Positions 1 through 7,440 of a stretch of DNA of 64,000 bases are shown here, one piece after another. Position numbers and translations under genes: made by a program. The number at the start of each line of letters is the position of its first letter. The stretch's first letter is position 1. The notes beneath the pieces are model-generated. The model was given only the letters and a program-made list of their open reading frames with translations, was not told the origin of the DNA and ran no database searches. Source of the stretch: Chryseobacterium indologenes (lineage in GTDB: Bacteria > Bacteroidota > Bacteroidia > Flavobacteriales > Weeksellaceae); the NCBI RefSeq assembly GCF_018362995.1, contig NZ_CP074372.1, forward strand, positions 4,836,001 to 4,900,000. Direction: 5' to 3'.

Positions 1-539
1 TTGATATAACCGTTGTTTTTATTGGCTTCTTCTCTAATGATTTCTTTCACCGTTTCCGAATTGTCTGCTTTTATCACAAGATATCCTGATTTTACCATTT
101 TATCTTTTGGCATATTCAGTTCATAGCTGTCGTTTTTAGGCGTGTCCTTATAAATGATTTTGGTCTCTTTAATAACCTTTGGAGCTGGAGACTTTACAGC
201 AATTTTTTCAGATTTTTTTTCAGCAGAATCTTTTTTCTCTATTTTGGATTCCAGTTTTGTAGTGGCGATTTTTTCAGATAAAGAATCTACCATTTTGGAG
301 GTGTTCTCTATTTTTTGCTGAATATCACTTTTAGTATTTTCAAAATCTTTTATTTTAATACTGGCAGAATCCATTACCTGGTTTGCTGCTTTACTGGCAT
401 TGTCAATGGTTTCTGTAGCAACAGTAGTTGCGCTGTCAGCTTTATGGATTACTTCATTAATTTGATCCTGTGTAGCTTCTGCTTTTTTACACATAATGAA
501 AGTGCCTGATATGGCAACGAGTAATATGAACTTTTTCAT
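1..539 (-). CDS. DUF4349-like lipoprotein, 3' part beyond window
   Basis: The reading frame starts with ATG at 539 on the minus strand and runs off the left edge, so only about 179 residues are visible. It opens with a signal peptide, MKKFILLVAISGTF, followed by a lipobox-like IMC, so it is probably a lipoprotein anchored to a membrane. Residues about 20-130 are low-complexity, rich in Lys, Ser, Glu and Ala, and look like a flexible or helical spacer. The visible end (SGYLVIKADNSETVKEII and following) resembles the start of a DUF4349 domain, a family of membrane-associated proteins of unknown function. The assignment rests on this short stretch and is tentative. Confidence 0.6.
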   Translation of the reverse strand, partial: MKKFILLVAISGTFIMCKKAEATQDQINEVIHKADSATTVATETIDNASKAANQVMDSASIKIKDFENTKSDIQQKIENTSKMVDSLSEKIATTKLESKIEKKDSAEKKSEKIAVKSPAPKVIKETKIIYKDTPKNDSYELNMPKDKMVKSGYLVIKADNSETVKEIIREEANKNNGYI

Positions 540-760
540 AACATTAATTTTTTTGATGAAGTAAAATTAGAAGGGAAGTTCTTGTAAAGATTGTAAATAG
601 AATGTATTGTGCTGGTAAAATGCTAACCGTTGTATTTTCAGGGTTTTGTATTTGTTTTACAAAAGATTTACAAATTGTTTTTCTTTTTTTCGGTATTAAA
701 AAGATTAGAGTATGTTTTCATAGAGGTGTTTAATAACAACATTTTATTATTAATGGATTA
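540..760. other. Intergenic region, AT-rich, upstream of the DUF4349-like gene
   Basis: This stretch lies in front of the minus-strand lipoprotein gene and must carry its promoter. I see no convincing TAnnTTTG element and no gene in it. Confidence 0.4.
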
Positions 761-826
761 GATTCCTACGGAATGACATTCAGAACGCTGAATTTTATCC
801 ATGCACTTTGTCATTCCGTAGGAATC
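761..826. repeat. Perfect 18-bp inverted repeat (GTCATTCC family)
   Basis: Arms 761-778 and 809-826 are perfect reverse complements (GATTCCTACGGAATGACA and its complement) around a 30-nt spacer. The spacer holds a second hairpin, ATTCAG/CTGAAT. It shares the GTCATTC core with the elements at 37.2, 38.7 and 62.6 kb. It could act as a bidirectional terminator or be a REP-like mobile palindrome. Confidence 0.75.
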
Positions 827-883
827 CAGATGTATTAAAATAATAAACCTCATGCCTTATAAAAATGATTATATAGTAAGAAA

Positions 884-912
884 TAAAAAATCCGTAGAAA
901 TTTTCTACGGAT
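884..912 (-). terminator. Rho-independent terminator of prfC
   Basis: An 11-bp stem (ATCCGTAGAAA, 890-900, with TTTCTACGGAT, 902-912) is followed on the minus strand by a T-rich run. It lies about 30 nt after the prfC stop codon. Confidence 0.75.
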
Positions 913-940
913 CTGTATGATAAGCAATTTTATCTTTTAA

Positions 941-2536
941 TTAATGTTCCTGGAATTCACTGATAAAATGTAATTTCACATTCGGGAATTTCTCCTGTGT
1001 CATATGAATTGTGAAAGATGAGTCTGCAAGAAATACCAGTTGATTGTATTTATCTCTCGCCAGGAATCTCTGCTTTAATCTTGCAAATTCTTTGAACTCT
1101 TCAGATTTCTCGTCTGCTTCTACCCAGCATGCTTTGTGCATAGATAGTGGCTCATAAGTACATTTTGCACCATATTCATGTTCAAGACGGTATTGGATAA
1201 CCTCATACTGAAGGGCTCCTACCGTTCCGATGATCTTTCTTCCGTTCATTTCCAGGGTAAACAGCTGCGCAACTCCTTCATCCATCAACTGATCAATACC
1301 TTTCGCCAATTGCTTGGCTTTTAACGGATCATTGTTGTTGATATAACGGAAATGCTCAGGAGAGAAACTAGGAATACCTTTGAAGCTCAATTTTTCTCCA
1401 CCTGTAAGTGTGTCTCCGATTCTGAAACTTCCGGTATCATGCAAACCTACAATATCACCAGGGAAACTTTCTTCCACTACTTCTTTTTTATCAGCAAAGA
1501 ATGCGTTGGGAGAAGAGAATTTCATTTTTTTACCCTCTCTTACCAATAAGTAATTTTCGTTTCTCTTGAATGTTCCTGAAACAATCTTTACGAAAGCAAG
1601 TCTGTCTCTGTGCTTAGGATCCATATTCGCATGGATTTTGAAAACAAATCCTGTGAATGTACTTTCTTCAGGTTTTACCAAACGGGTATCACTTTCTTTT
1701 GGCTGTGGCATTGGAGCAATATCAATGAAAGCATCCAACAATTCACGTACTCCGAAATTATTTAAAGCTGAACCGAAGAATACAGGCTGAAGATCACCTT
1801 TCATATAATCCTCACGGTTAAATTCAGGGTAAACAGATTGAATAAGATCAAGTTCTTCTCTTAAAGTTTTTGCTGCTTTTTCACCAATTACTTCGTCAAT
1901 AGATGTATCATTGATGTCATCAAACTTGATAGAATCTCCAACTTTCTGTTTTTTCTCTTCTAAGAATAACTGAATATTGTTTTCCCAGATATTATAAATT
2001 CCCTGAAAGTCACTTCCCATACCGATTGGTAAAGATAGTGGGCAAACAGTTAATCCCAATTTTTGTTCTACTTCATCCAACAGATCGAAGGCATCTTTAC
2101 CCTCACGGTCAAGTTTATTGATGAAAACCAACATAGGAATGTTTCTCATTCTGCAAACCTTAACCAGTTTCTCAGTTTGTTCCTCAACCCCTTTTGCAAC
2201 GTCAATTACAACAATTACAGAATCTACAGCAGTTAATGTTCTGTAAGTATCTTCCGCAAAGTCTTTGTGACCCGGAGTATCGAGGATGTTGATTTTATGG
2301 TCTCTATATTCAAATGCCAATACGGAAGTAGCTACAGAGATCCCTCTCTGTCTTTCGATTTCCATAAAGTCGGAGGTAGCTCCTTTTTTTATTTTGTTGG
2401 ATTTTACCGCACCCGCTTCCTGGATAGCACCCCCGAAAAGAAGTAACTTTTCCGTAAGAGTTGTTTTTCCGGCATCCGGGTGGGAAATGATCCCGAAGGT
2501 CTTTCTTTTTTGTATTTCTTTGATTAAGTCTGACAT
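941..2536 (-). CDS. prfC: Peptide chain release factor 3 (RF3)
   Basis: The 531-residue product is a translational GTPase of the RF3 family, which recycles RF1/RF2 from the ribosome after termination. The G1 loop HPDAGKTT is at residues 19-26, the switch II motif DTPGHKDF near residue 86, and the G4 motif NKLDREGKD near 140. The switch I stretch MEIERQRGIS is also intact. Length (about 530) matches the family, and RF3-specific C-terminal sequence (GALQYEVIQYRLEHEYGA) separates it from EF-G. It is a single gene between two terminator or repeat regions, on the minus strand. Nothing is missing. Confidence 0.97.
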   Translation of the reverse strand: MSDLIKEIQKRKTFGIISHPDAGKTTLTEKLLLFGGAIQEAGAVKSNKIKKGATSDFMEIERQRGISVATSVLAFEYRDHKINILDTPGHKDFAEDTYRTLTAVDSVIVVIDVAKGVEEQTEKLVKVCRMRNIPMLVFINKLDREGKDAFDLLDEVEQKLGLTVCPLSLPIGMGSDFQGIYNIWENNIQLFLEEKKQKVGDSIKFDDINDTSIDEVIGEKAAKTLREELDLIQSVYPEFNREDYMKGDLQPVFFGSALNNFGVRELLDAFIDIAPMPQPKESDTRLVKPEESTFTGFVFKIHANMDPKHRDRLAFVKIVSGTFKRNENYLLVREGKKMKFSSPNAFFADKKEVVEESFPGDIVGLHDTGSFRIGDTLTGGEKLSFKGIPSFSPEHFRYINNNDPLKAKQLAKGIDQLMDEGVAQLFTLEMNGRKIIGTVGALQYEVIQYRLEHEYGAKCTYEPLSMHKACWVEADEKSEEFKEFARLKQRFLARDKYNQLVFLADSSFTIHMTQEKFPNVKLHFISEFQEH

Positions 2537-2553
2537 ATCGTATTTTGAAGTTG

Positions 2554-2584
2554 CAAAAATCGTGATTTTTTACGAGGTTTTCAA
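2554..2584 (-). promoter_or_regulatory. Candidate promoter of prfC
   Basis: On the minus strand a TTG (2582-2584) is followed after 20 nt by GATTTTTG (2554-2561), one mismatch from the Bacteroidota -7 consensus TAnnTTTG. The element lies 17 nt upstream of the start codon. The same TTG also closes a perfect TAAATTTG, so two overlapping promoters are possible. Confidence 0.4.
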
Positions 2585-2695
2585 ATTTAAATTAAGACAA
2601 TATTAATTAGGCAGAAGAATAGAAGGATAGTCACGTTTGAGAGTGATAAACAGGACTATGAACCTACTAATAGTCTGCTTTACTTGAGCTATTTA

Positions 2696-2815
2696 TCAAA
2701 CAAGCATTTTTATTAGCAATATAAAAACATCAATCAATCCAACGGCAAACAGTATAAAAACTGCTGACATGATGTATTCAAATATACCAGATTCAGTTTT
2801 TTGCGGTTCTGTCAT
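2696..2815 (-). CDS. Small membrane protein, 39 residues
   Basis: An ATG at 2815 opens a 39-codon frame ending in TGA at 2696-2698. The product begins MTEPQKTESGIFEY, then has one hydrophobic segment (about residues 14-38: IMSAVFILFAVGLIDVFILL). It starts 14 nt after the stop of the upstream membrane protein gene (2830-3351) on the same strand, so the two are probably co-transcribed. No homolog is recognised. The case for its being real rests on the tight spacing and the clean TM segment; it could be chance. Confidence 0.45.
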   Translation of the reverse strand: MTEPQKTESGIFEYIMSAVFILFAVGLIDVFILLIKMLV

Positions 2816-2829
2816 ATTAATTCTTGGTT

Positions 2830-3351
2830 TCAGATAATGCCACGCAGGAAGTGTGCATACAAAGTATATTTATTTTTTACCACCTTCAGAGGAAGATTCA
2901 TATCAATATGTCTTATGGTCTCCTCTTTTTTCTCTGATTGGATTGTTATTTCCAGTAAAGGAGGAATGCCTGACCCCAACGGATTAACAGTATAAATATC
3001 AAAATTTTGTTTTGAAGACCGAAGGTCTTTATAAAGGATCTGATCTGCAATCTCATCCTTTGCATTATAAAATAAAAGCCCGGTTTCATCCACCACAATT
3101 TTACTTTTTAATGTTTTTCTTTTTATATAATAACAGACTGCAGGAATTAAAATAAGTGCCGAGATCCCCCAACAAATCAATGCCGGATAAATCATTGTCT
3201 CAAATCCTCTTTTATAAATTCCGTAAACGGGTCCCATAACGAAAAGTATAGTGAAAGGAATAAATATAATGAAGAATAGTGTATTCAGAACGACCGTCAT
3301 CAATTTGTTTGTTGTAGACTCAATCCTCTGAAAAGGAGATTCTGTATTCAT
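2830..3351 (-). CDS. Two-TM membrane protein with PH-like C-terminal half
   Basis: The 173-residue product has two hydrophobic segments (about residues 18-45, LMTVVLNTLFFIIFIPFTIL, and 52-75, PALICWGISALILIPAV). A soluble region follows whose pattern (IVVDETGLLFYNAKDEIADQILYKDL) resembles the strand-rich bacterial PH-like domains found in many small Bacteroidota membrane proteins. That resemblance is inferred from hydrophobicity and strand pattern only. The function is unknown. A 39-residue membrane peptide gene follows closely and may be its partner. Confidence 0.7.
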   Translation of the reverse strand: MNTESPFQRIESTTNKLMTVVLNTLFFIIFIPFTILFVMGPVYGIYKRGFETMIYPALICWGISALILIPAVCYYIKRKTLKSKIVVDETGLLFYNAKDEIADQILYKDLRSSKQNFDIYTVNPLGSGIPPLLEITIQSEKKEETIRHIDMNLPLKVVKNKYTLYAHFLRGII

Positions 3352-3461
3352 TTTGTGATGTTCATGGATAAAGGAACGAAAATAAGAAAATCCTTTTTTA
3401 GTTGCCTGTAGCAGTCAAAAAAATTATCTTTGTTTCTATATAAACTTTTTACAGAGAAAGG

Positions 3462-4292
3462 ATGGAAAATAGCAAATATCCGAAGTTTACGTTCACATGG
3501 TTTGGCGGTGTTGTTTTGGTGGTTGGATTATTCGTGGGAACAATGGCTGTTTCTTTATTCAGCACCCTTTGGAAAGTTGTTTTCAGGGAAAATATTGAAT
3601 TGAAGGACTGGTTTCTGATGGTAGCAAATTCTGTAGGATTCCTTACTGCTATTGCTTTTTTTGATTTTTTCATTGTAAGACGTACCACCCAAAAGAAGCT
3701 TAACTTCAATTTATCATCCGTTAACTTCTCTACCTATCTTCTTATTTTTCCAATGATGGCGGGGATGATGTTCATTTCAGAATTTATTGCCGCTCAGATT
3801 CCTACTACAGGACCTTTTTTTGGAAAGTTTTACGAATATTTTACCCAACTGATGAGTCAATTGACCGATAATCCTGTGGTAATGATCATTATGACGGTAA
3901 TCATGGCTCCGATTTTTGAGGAAATTATATTTCGAGGGATTATCCAGAAAGGATTGATCAATAAAGGAGTAGAACCATGGAAAGCAATTTTATATGCTTC
4001 CATTATTTTTGGAGTGGTTCACGGAAATCCATGGCAGTTTATCAGCGCAGTGATGCTGGGCTGTGTGCTGGGACTGGTTTATCATAAAACAAAATCTTTA
4101 CTGATGCCTATACTGCTGCACGCGTTCAATAATTTAACTCTGTCGCTGTTGGTACTTTACGGTAAAGATGAAAGTTTCGCAAAAGTTCTTAATGTTTCAG
4201 AATGGCTTGTACTGGCCGTAGGAATTGTACTTTTCTCTTTATTCTATTATCTTTTTATGAAGAAGTATAAAGTGCATTATGCTGAAATGTAA
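3462..4292 (+). CDS. CPBP family intramembrane metalloprotease
   Basis: This 276-residue polytopic membrane protein belongs to the CPBP (Abi/CAAX-protease-like) family. The signature is complete: EEIIFRG near residues 154-160, a histidine in GVVHGNPWQF near 186, and HAFNN near 219, which together form the glutamate/histidine active site in the membrane. About eight hydrophobic segments are visible, including the N-terminal GGVVLVVGLFVGTMAVSLF. Family members act in prenyl-protein processing, bacteriocin self-immunity or envelope stress; the substrate here cannot be read from the sequence. It is followed by rdgB on the same strand 41 nt downstream. Confidence 0.9.
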   Translation: MENSKYPKFTFTWFGGVVLVVGLFVGTMAVSLFSTLWKVVFRENIELKDWFLMVANSVGFLTAIAFFDFFIVRRTTQKKLNFNLSSVNFSTYLLIFPMMAGMMFISEFIAAQIPTTGPFFGKFYEYFTQLMSQLTDNPVVMIIMTVIMAPIFEEIIFRGIIQKGLINKGVEPWKAILYASIIFGVVHGNPWQFISAVMLGCVLGLVYHKTKSLLMPILLHAFNNLTLSLLVLYGKDESFAKVLNVSEWLVLAVGIVLFSLFYYLFMKKYKVHYAEM

Positions 4293-4333
4293 GTAACCAG
4301 GCTAAAAAAGTAAAATTGAAAATGAATATAGAA

Positions 4334-4909
4334 ATGGAATTATTAGTAGCTACACACAACGAACATAAAAAAGAAGAAATCCAACAGATCCTGGGAAGTG
4401 ATTGCGTTGTGAAAAGTCTTACCGATTACAATATTCACGAAGAAATTGTGGAAGATGGAGATTCTTTTCATGCCAATGCCCTGATCAAGGCAAAATACTG
4501 CTTTGAAAAAACAGGTATTCCAAGTTTGGGAGATGACAGCGGTCTGGTAGTAGAGTCTTTGGATGGAAGACCTGGTATCTTCTCTGCGCGTTATGCCGGA
4601 GATCACGATTTCGCAAAAAATATCGAAAAGGTATTGGAAGAAATGAAGGGGATAGAAAATAGAAAAGCGTATTTCGTCACCGTTCTCTGCTACTATGATG
4701 AAAAAGGAGCTCAATATTTTGAAGGCAGGGTGCACGGAAACTTACTGACAGAAAATAAAGGCTTTAAAGGATTCGGATATGATCCTATTTTTGTTCCTGC
4801 AGGGTATGACAGAACCTTTGCAGAGATGAATCCGGAAGATAAAAACAAAATCAGCCACCGCAAGCAGGCCTTAGATTTATTTATGGATTTTTTAAAAGTG
4901 ACTGATTAA
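4334..4909 (+). CDS. rdgB: Non-canonical purine NTP pyrophosphatase (RdgB/HAM1)
   Basis: This enzyme hydrolyses dITP, ITP and XTP to monophosphates and so keeps deaminated purines out of DNA and RNA. The N-terminal LLVATHN, the GDDSGL motif near residue 65, GRPGIFSARYAG and GFGYDPIF near residue 145, and SHRKQA near the C-terminus are all diagnostic. I chose ATG 4334 because family members begin immediately before LLVAT; ATG 4322 and TTG 4316 are in frame upstream and would add 4 or 6 residues. The mature length of about 191 fits the family. It lies in a run of same-strand genes with rnz downstream. Confidence 0.94.
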   Translation: MELLVATHNEHKKEEIQQILGSDCVVKSLTDYNIHEEIVEDGDSFHANALIKAKYCFEKTGIPSLGDDSGLVVESLDGRPGIFSARYAGDHDFAKNIEKVLEEMKGIENRKAYFVTVLCYYDEKGAQYFEGRVHGNLLTENKGFKGFGYDPIFVPAGYDRTFAEMNPEDKNKISHRKQALDLFMDFLKVTD

Positions 4910-4951
4910 GTTTAAATATCAGGGTGAACTGACCATTTAGATTTTCTATCG

Positions 4952-4959
4952 TACATTTG
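4952..4959 (+). promoter_or_regulatory. Candidate -7 element before rnz (TACATTTG)
   Basis: TACATTTG matches TAnnTTTG exactly and lies 18 nt before the TTG start of rnz. No TTG -33 element is seen at the right spacing, so this is tentative. Confidence 0.35.
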
Positions 4960-4977
4960 TTATAATAAATTATTGAT

Positions 4978-5892
4978 TTGAGTACTTATTTAACAATATT
5001 AGGTTTTAATTCAGCGATTCCAACCATCAATACATCACCCACAGCCCAGCTGCTGGAAATGGAAGAAAGACTCTTCCTCATTGATTGTGGAGAGGGAACA
5101 CAGGTGCAGTTGAGAAAAGCAAAAGCAAGATTTTCAAAAATCAATCATATTTTTATCTCCCATCTTCATGGGGATCATTGTTTCGGGCTTCCGGGACTTA
5201 TTGCTTCTTTCCGTCTTTTAGGAAGAGATACTCCGTTGCATGTTTATGGTCCGAAAGGGATTAAGAAGATGTTAGAAACCATTTTCCAGATTACAGAAAC
5301 CCACCGTGGTTTTGAAGTGGTCTATCATGAATTGGATAAAGATTATTCCGAAAAAATATATGAGGACAACAGAGTAGAAGTATATACTATTCCGTTGGAT
5401 CACAGGATTTACTGTAACGGTTACCTTTTTAAGGAAAAACCTAAAGACAGACATCTGAATATGAAAGAAATTGCCAAATACAGCGAGATTGAAACCTGTG
5501 ATTACCATAATATAAAAGCAGGAAAAGATTTTGTACTGAGCGATGGCTATGTTCTTAAAAACGAAATTCTCACTCTTGAGCCTGTTGCGCCGGTATCCTA
5601 TGCATTTTGCAGTGATACCCGCTACCTTGAAAGTGTTATTCCGATTATTAAAAATGCTACCGTTCTCTATCATGAATCCACATTTTTACATGATCTGAAG
5701 GAAATGGCCGATTATACAGGGCATACCACGGCATTGGAAGCGGCAACTATTGCTCAGAAAGCTCAGGTTGAAAAACTGATTTTAGGGCATTTTTCCAACA
5801 GATATGGTGATCTGACGGTATTTACCGATGAAGCAAGAAATATTTTTCCCAATACATTTTTACCAAAAGCATTGGAAAGTGTAAAGATTTAA
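4978..5892 (+). CDS. rnz: Ribonuclease Z (tRNA 3' endonuclease)
   Basis: This 304-residue metallo-beta-lactamase-fold nuclease trims tRNA 3' trailers. The metal-binding motif HLHGDH is at about residues 61-66, an SDTRY motif near 211 supplies another ligand, TGHTT is near 250 and GHFSNRY near 270. The family's opening (LTILGFNSAIPT) begins right after the start, and the only start in the right place is TTG at 4978, with no ATG nearby upstream in frame. The gene ends one base before the ATG of the TIGR02757 gene, suggesting co-transcription. Confidence 0.95.
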   Translation: MSTYLTILGFNSAIPTINTSPTAQLLEMEERLFLIDCGEGTQVQLRKAKARFSKINHIFISHLHGDHCFGLPGLIASFRLLGRDTPLHVYGPKGIKKMLETIFQITETHRGFEVVYHELDKDYSEKIYEDNRVEVYTIPLDHRIYCNGYLFKEKPKDRHLNMKEIAKYSEIETCDYHNIKAGKDFVLSDGYVLKNEILTLEPVAPVSYAFCSDTRYLESVIPIIKNATVLYHESTFLHDLKEMADYTGHTTALEAATIAQKAQVEKLILGHFSNRYGDLTVFTDEARNIFPNTFLPKALESVKI

Positions 5893-5893
5893 A

Positions 5894-6670
5894 ATGAATA
5901 TGCTGAAATTTGAAGAACTCAGAGATTTTCTCAACGAAAAGGCAGATCAGTATAATGCTCCTGATTTTATTGAAAATGATCCCATACAGATTCCTCATCG
6001 TTTTTCTTTAAAACAGGATATTGAAATTGCAGGATTTCTGGCGGCTACAATTTCCTGGGGAAATAGAAAATCGATCATTAATTCTGCGGACAAAATGCTT
6101 GATATTATGGGGAATTCTCCCTATGATTTTGTGATGAATTATTCAGAAAAGGATCTTGAAGATATTCAGGATAAAAGTATTCACAGAACTTTCAATGGAC
6201 AGGATTTTTCCTACTTCATCAGACAGTTCAACAGAATTTATAAAGAAAATGAAAGCTTGGAAAATCTGTTTGAAGTGAAAGAACCGGAGAATAATTTTCT
6301 CCACGCCATAGAACGGTTCAGGAGCGGTTTTCTGGAAACAGAAAAGCACAGAAGCCATAAGCACATCAGTTCGCCCTACAAAAACTCTTCTGCCAAAAGG
6401 ATTATTATGTTTTTGCGGTGGATGGTGCGTAAAGATAAGCGGGGTGTGGATTTTGGAATCTGGGAGAATATAGATCAGAAGAATCTTTCCATTCCTTTGG
6501 ATGTGCATACCGGAAATATCTCCAGAAAACTGGGATTGGTTTCCAGAACACAGAATGACTGGAAAACGGTGGAAGAACTGGATGCTGCCATTAGAAAATT
6601 TGATGAAGCAGATCCTGCAAAATATGATTTTGCCTTGTTTGGATTAGGAGTTACCAAAGAACTGTTGTAA
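5894..6670 (+). CDS. TIGR02757 (DUF2400) family protein
   Basis: The 258-residue product matches the TIGR02757/DUF2400 family, found across Bacteroidota and some other phyla; its biochemical function is not established. Recognisable stretches are IEIAGFLAATISWGNRKSI near residue 37, ISSPYKNSSAKRIIMFLRWMVRK near 155, and IPLDVHTGNISRKLGL near 199. The proline/aspartate segment is reminiscent of the HhH-GPD DNA glycosylase fold (inference). ATG 5894 begins one base after the rnz stop; ATG 5900 is an alternative. It is probably translated from the same message as rnz. Confidence 0.88.
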   Translation: MNMLKFEELRDFLNEKADQYNAPDFIENDPIQIPHRFSLKQDIEIAGFLAATISWGNRKSIINSADKMLDIMGNSPYDFVMNYSEKDLEDIQDKSIHRTFNGQDFSYFIRQFNRIYKENESLENLFEVKEPENNFLHAIERFRSGFLETEKHRSHKHISSPYKNSSAKRIIMFLRWMVRKDKRGVDFGIWENIDQKNLSIPLDVHTGNISRKLGLVSRTQNDWKTVEELDAAIRKFDEADPAKYDFALFGLGVTKELL

Positions 6671-6681
6671 AAATATAAAGG

Positions 6682-7236
6682 ATGAAAAAATATAACGAAA
6701 AAACAGAAGTTCTTGAAAAAATAGCGGATAGTATTACATCATGGATAGGGTCTATTCAGTCTCTGATTGTGCATACTCTGCTGTTTCTTACTTCGTTTCT
6801 GCTTCCGATGCTGCATATTGTAGATTTTGATAAGATGCTTCTGATCCTTACTACAGTACTGTCTCTGGAAGCTATTTATCTGGCTATTTTTATCCAGATG
6901 TCAGTGAATAAAAGTCACGAGAAAATTGAAGATATCCAGGAGGATATTGAAGAGATCAGTGAAGATATTGAAGACATTCAGGAGGATATCGAAGAGATCA
7001 GTGAGGATATTGAAGAAATCAGCGAAGATATTGAAGAGATCAATGAAGATATAGAAGATATCCAGGAAGACATTGAAGAGATCAATGAAGAAGAGGAAGA
7101 AGAAGACCACAATGAAAGAGCAAAAAATGTAATATTGAGGAGCAATGTCAACTCTAATAAAAACGAAATAAAGGCTTTAAAAGATATTATTTCTCAGCTG
7201 CAAAATGAAATCGAGCAATTGAAAAAAGAAGAATAA
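6682..7236 (+). CDS. DUF1003-like membrane protein with an acidic heptad coiled coil
   Basis: The 184-residue protein has two N-terminal membrane segments (about residues 20-45 and 50-75). The stretch TVLSLEAIYLAIFIQMSVNKS resembles the DUF1003 membrane family. Residues 82-137 are eight consecutive seven-residue units of the form I-E-x-I-x-E-D, with isoleucine at both core positions and almost only Glu or Asp elsewhere. A further acidic run (EEEEE) and a normal Leu/Ile coiled coil (residues about 150-183, with KALKDIISQLQNEIEQLKKEE) complete it. The DNA of the repeat is a 21-bp tandem array. The gene starts 11 nt after the TIGR02757 stop. Function is unknown; the tail probably binds a basic partner or cations. 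Confidence 0.8.
   Translation: MKKYNEKTEVLEKIADSITSWIGSIQSLIVHTLLFLTSFLLPMLHIVDFDKMLLILTTVLSLEAIYLAIFIQMSVNKSHEKIEDIQEDIEEISEDIEDIQEDIEEISEDIEEISEDIEEINEDIEDIQEDIEEINEEEEEEDHNERAKNVILRSNVNSNKNEIKALKDIISQLQNEIEQLKKEE
6922..7092 (+). repeat. 21-bp in-frame tandem repeat encoding acidic heptads
   Basis: Eight 21-bp units (about 6922-7092) encode heptads such as IEDIQED and IEEISED. Units differ mainly at third positions and in the Q/S/N residue, as expected from slippage followed by selection. Confidence 0.85.
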
Positions 7237-7266
7237 CTGCAACTGAATTATGACAATAAAATATAA

Positions 7267-7296
7267 ACAGATCAATACAATTGGTCTGTTTTTTTA
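7267..7296 (+). terminator. Terminator after the acidic coiled-coil gene
   Basis: Stem ACAGATCAA / TTGGTCTGT (one G-T pair) around a short loop is followed by seven T residues, 30 nt after the stop codon. Confidence 0.8.
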
Positions 7297-7397
7297 TAAA
7301 TTTCTGCTCCAGAGTGATTTACGGAAAATGTAATGATAAGAAAAAAATCTTATGAATCTAGGTGTTTATTTGAAAAATAGTAACATTAAAGGCTGAT

Positions 7398-7424
7398 TTG
7401 TTATTGTTATTTTTGCTACATTTG
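7398..7424 (+). promoter_or_regulatory. Candidate promoter of the first anchor-L gene
   Basis: TACATTTG (7417-7424) matches the TAnnTTTG -7 element and lies 16 nt before the ATG. A TTG at 7398-7400 is 16 nt further upstream, slightly closer than the usual 19-21. Confidence 0.5.
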
Positions 7425-7440
7425 AACAAATGAAAACAAA

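Noticed and set aside
6901..7110. 69-residue minus-strand frame rich in Phe and Ile
   Set aside because: It is the antisense of the acidic heptad repeat; its composition follows from the repeat, not from selection.
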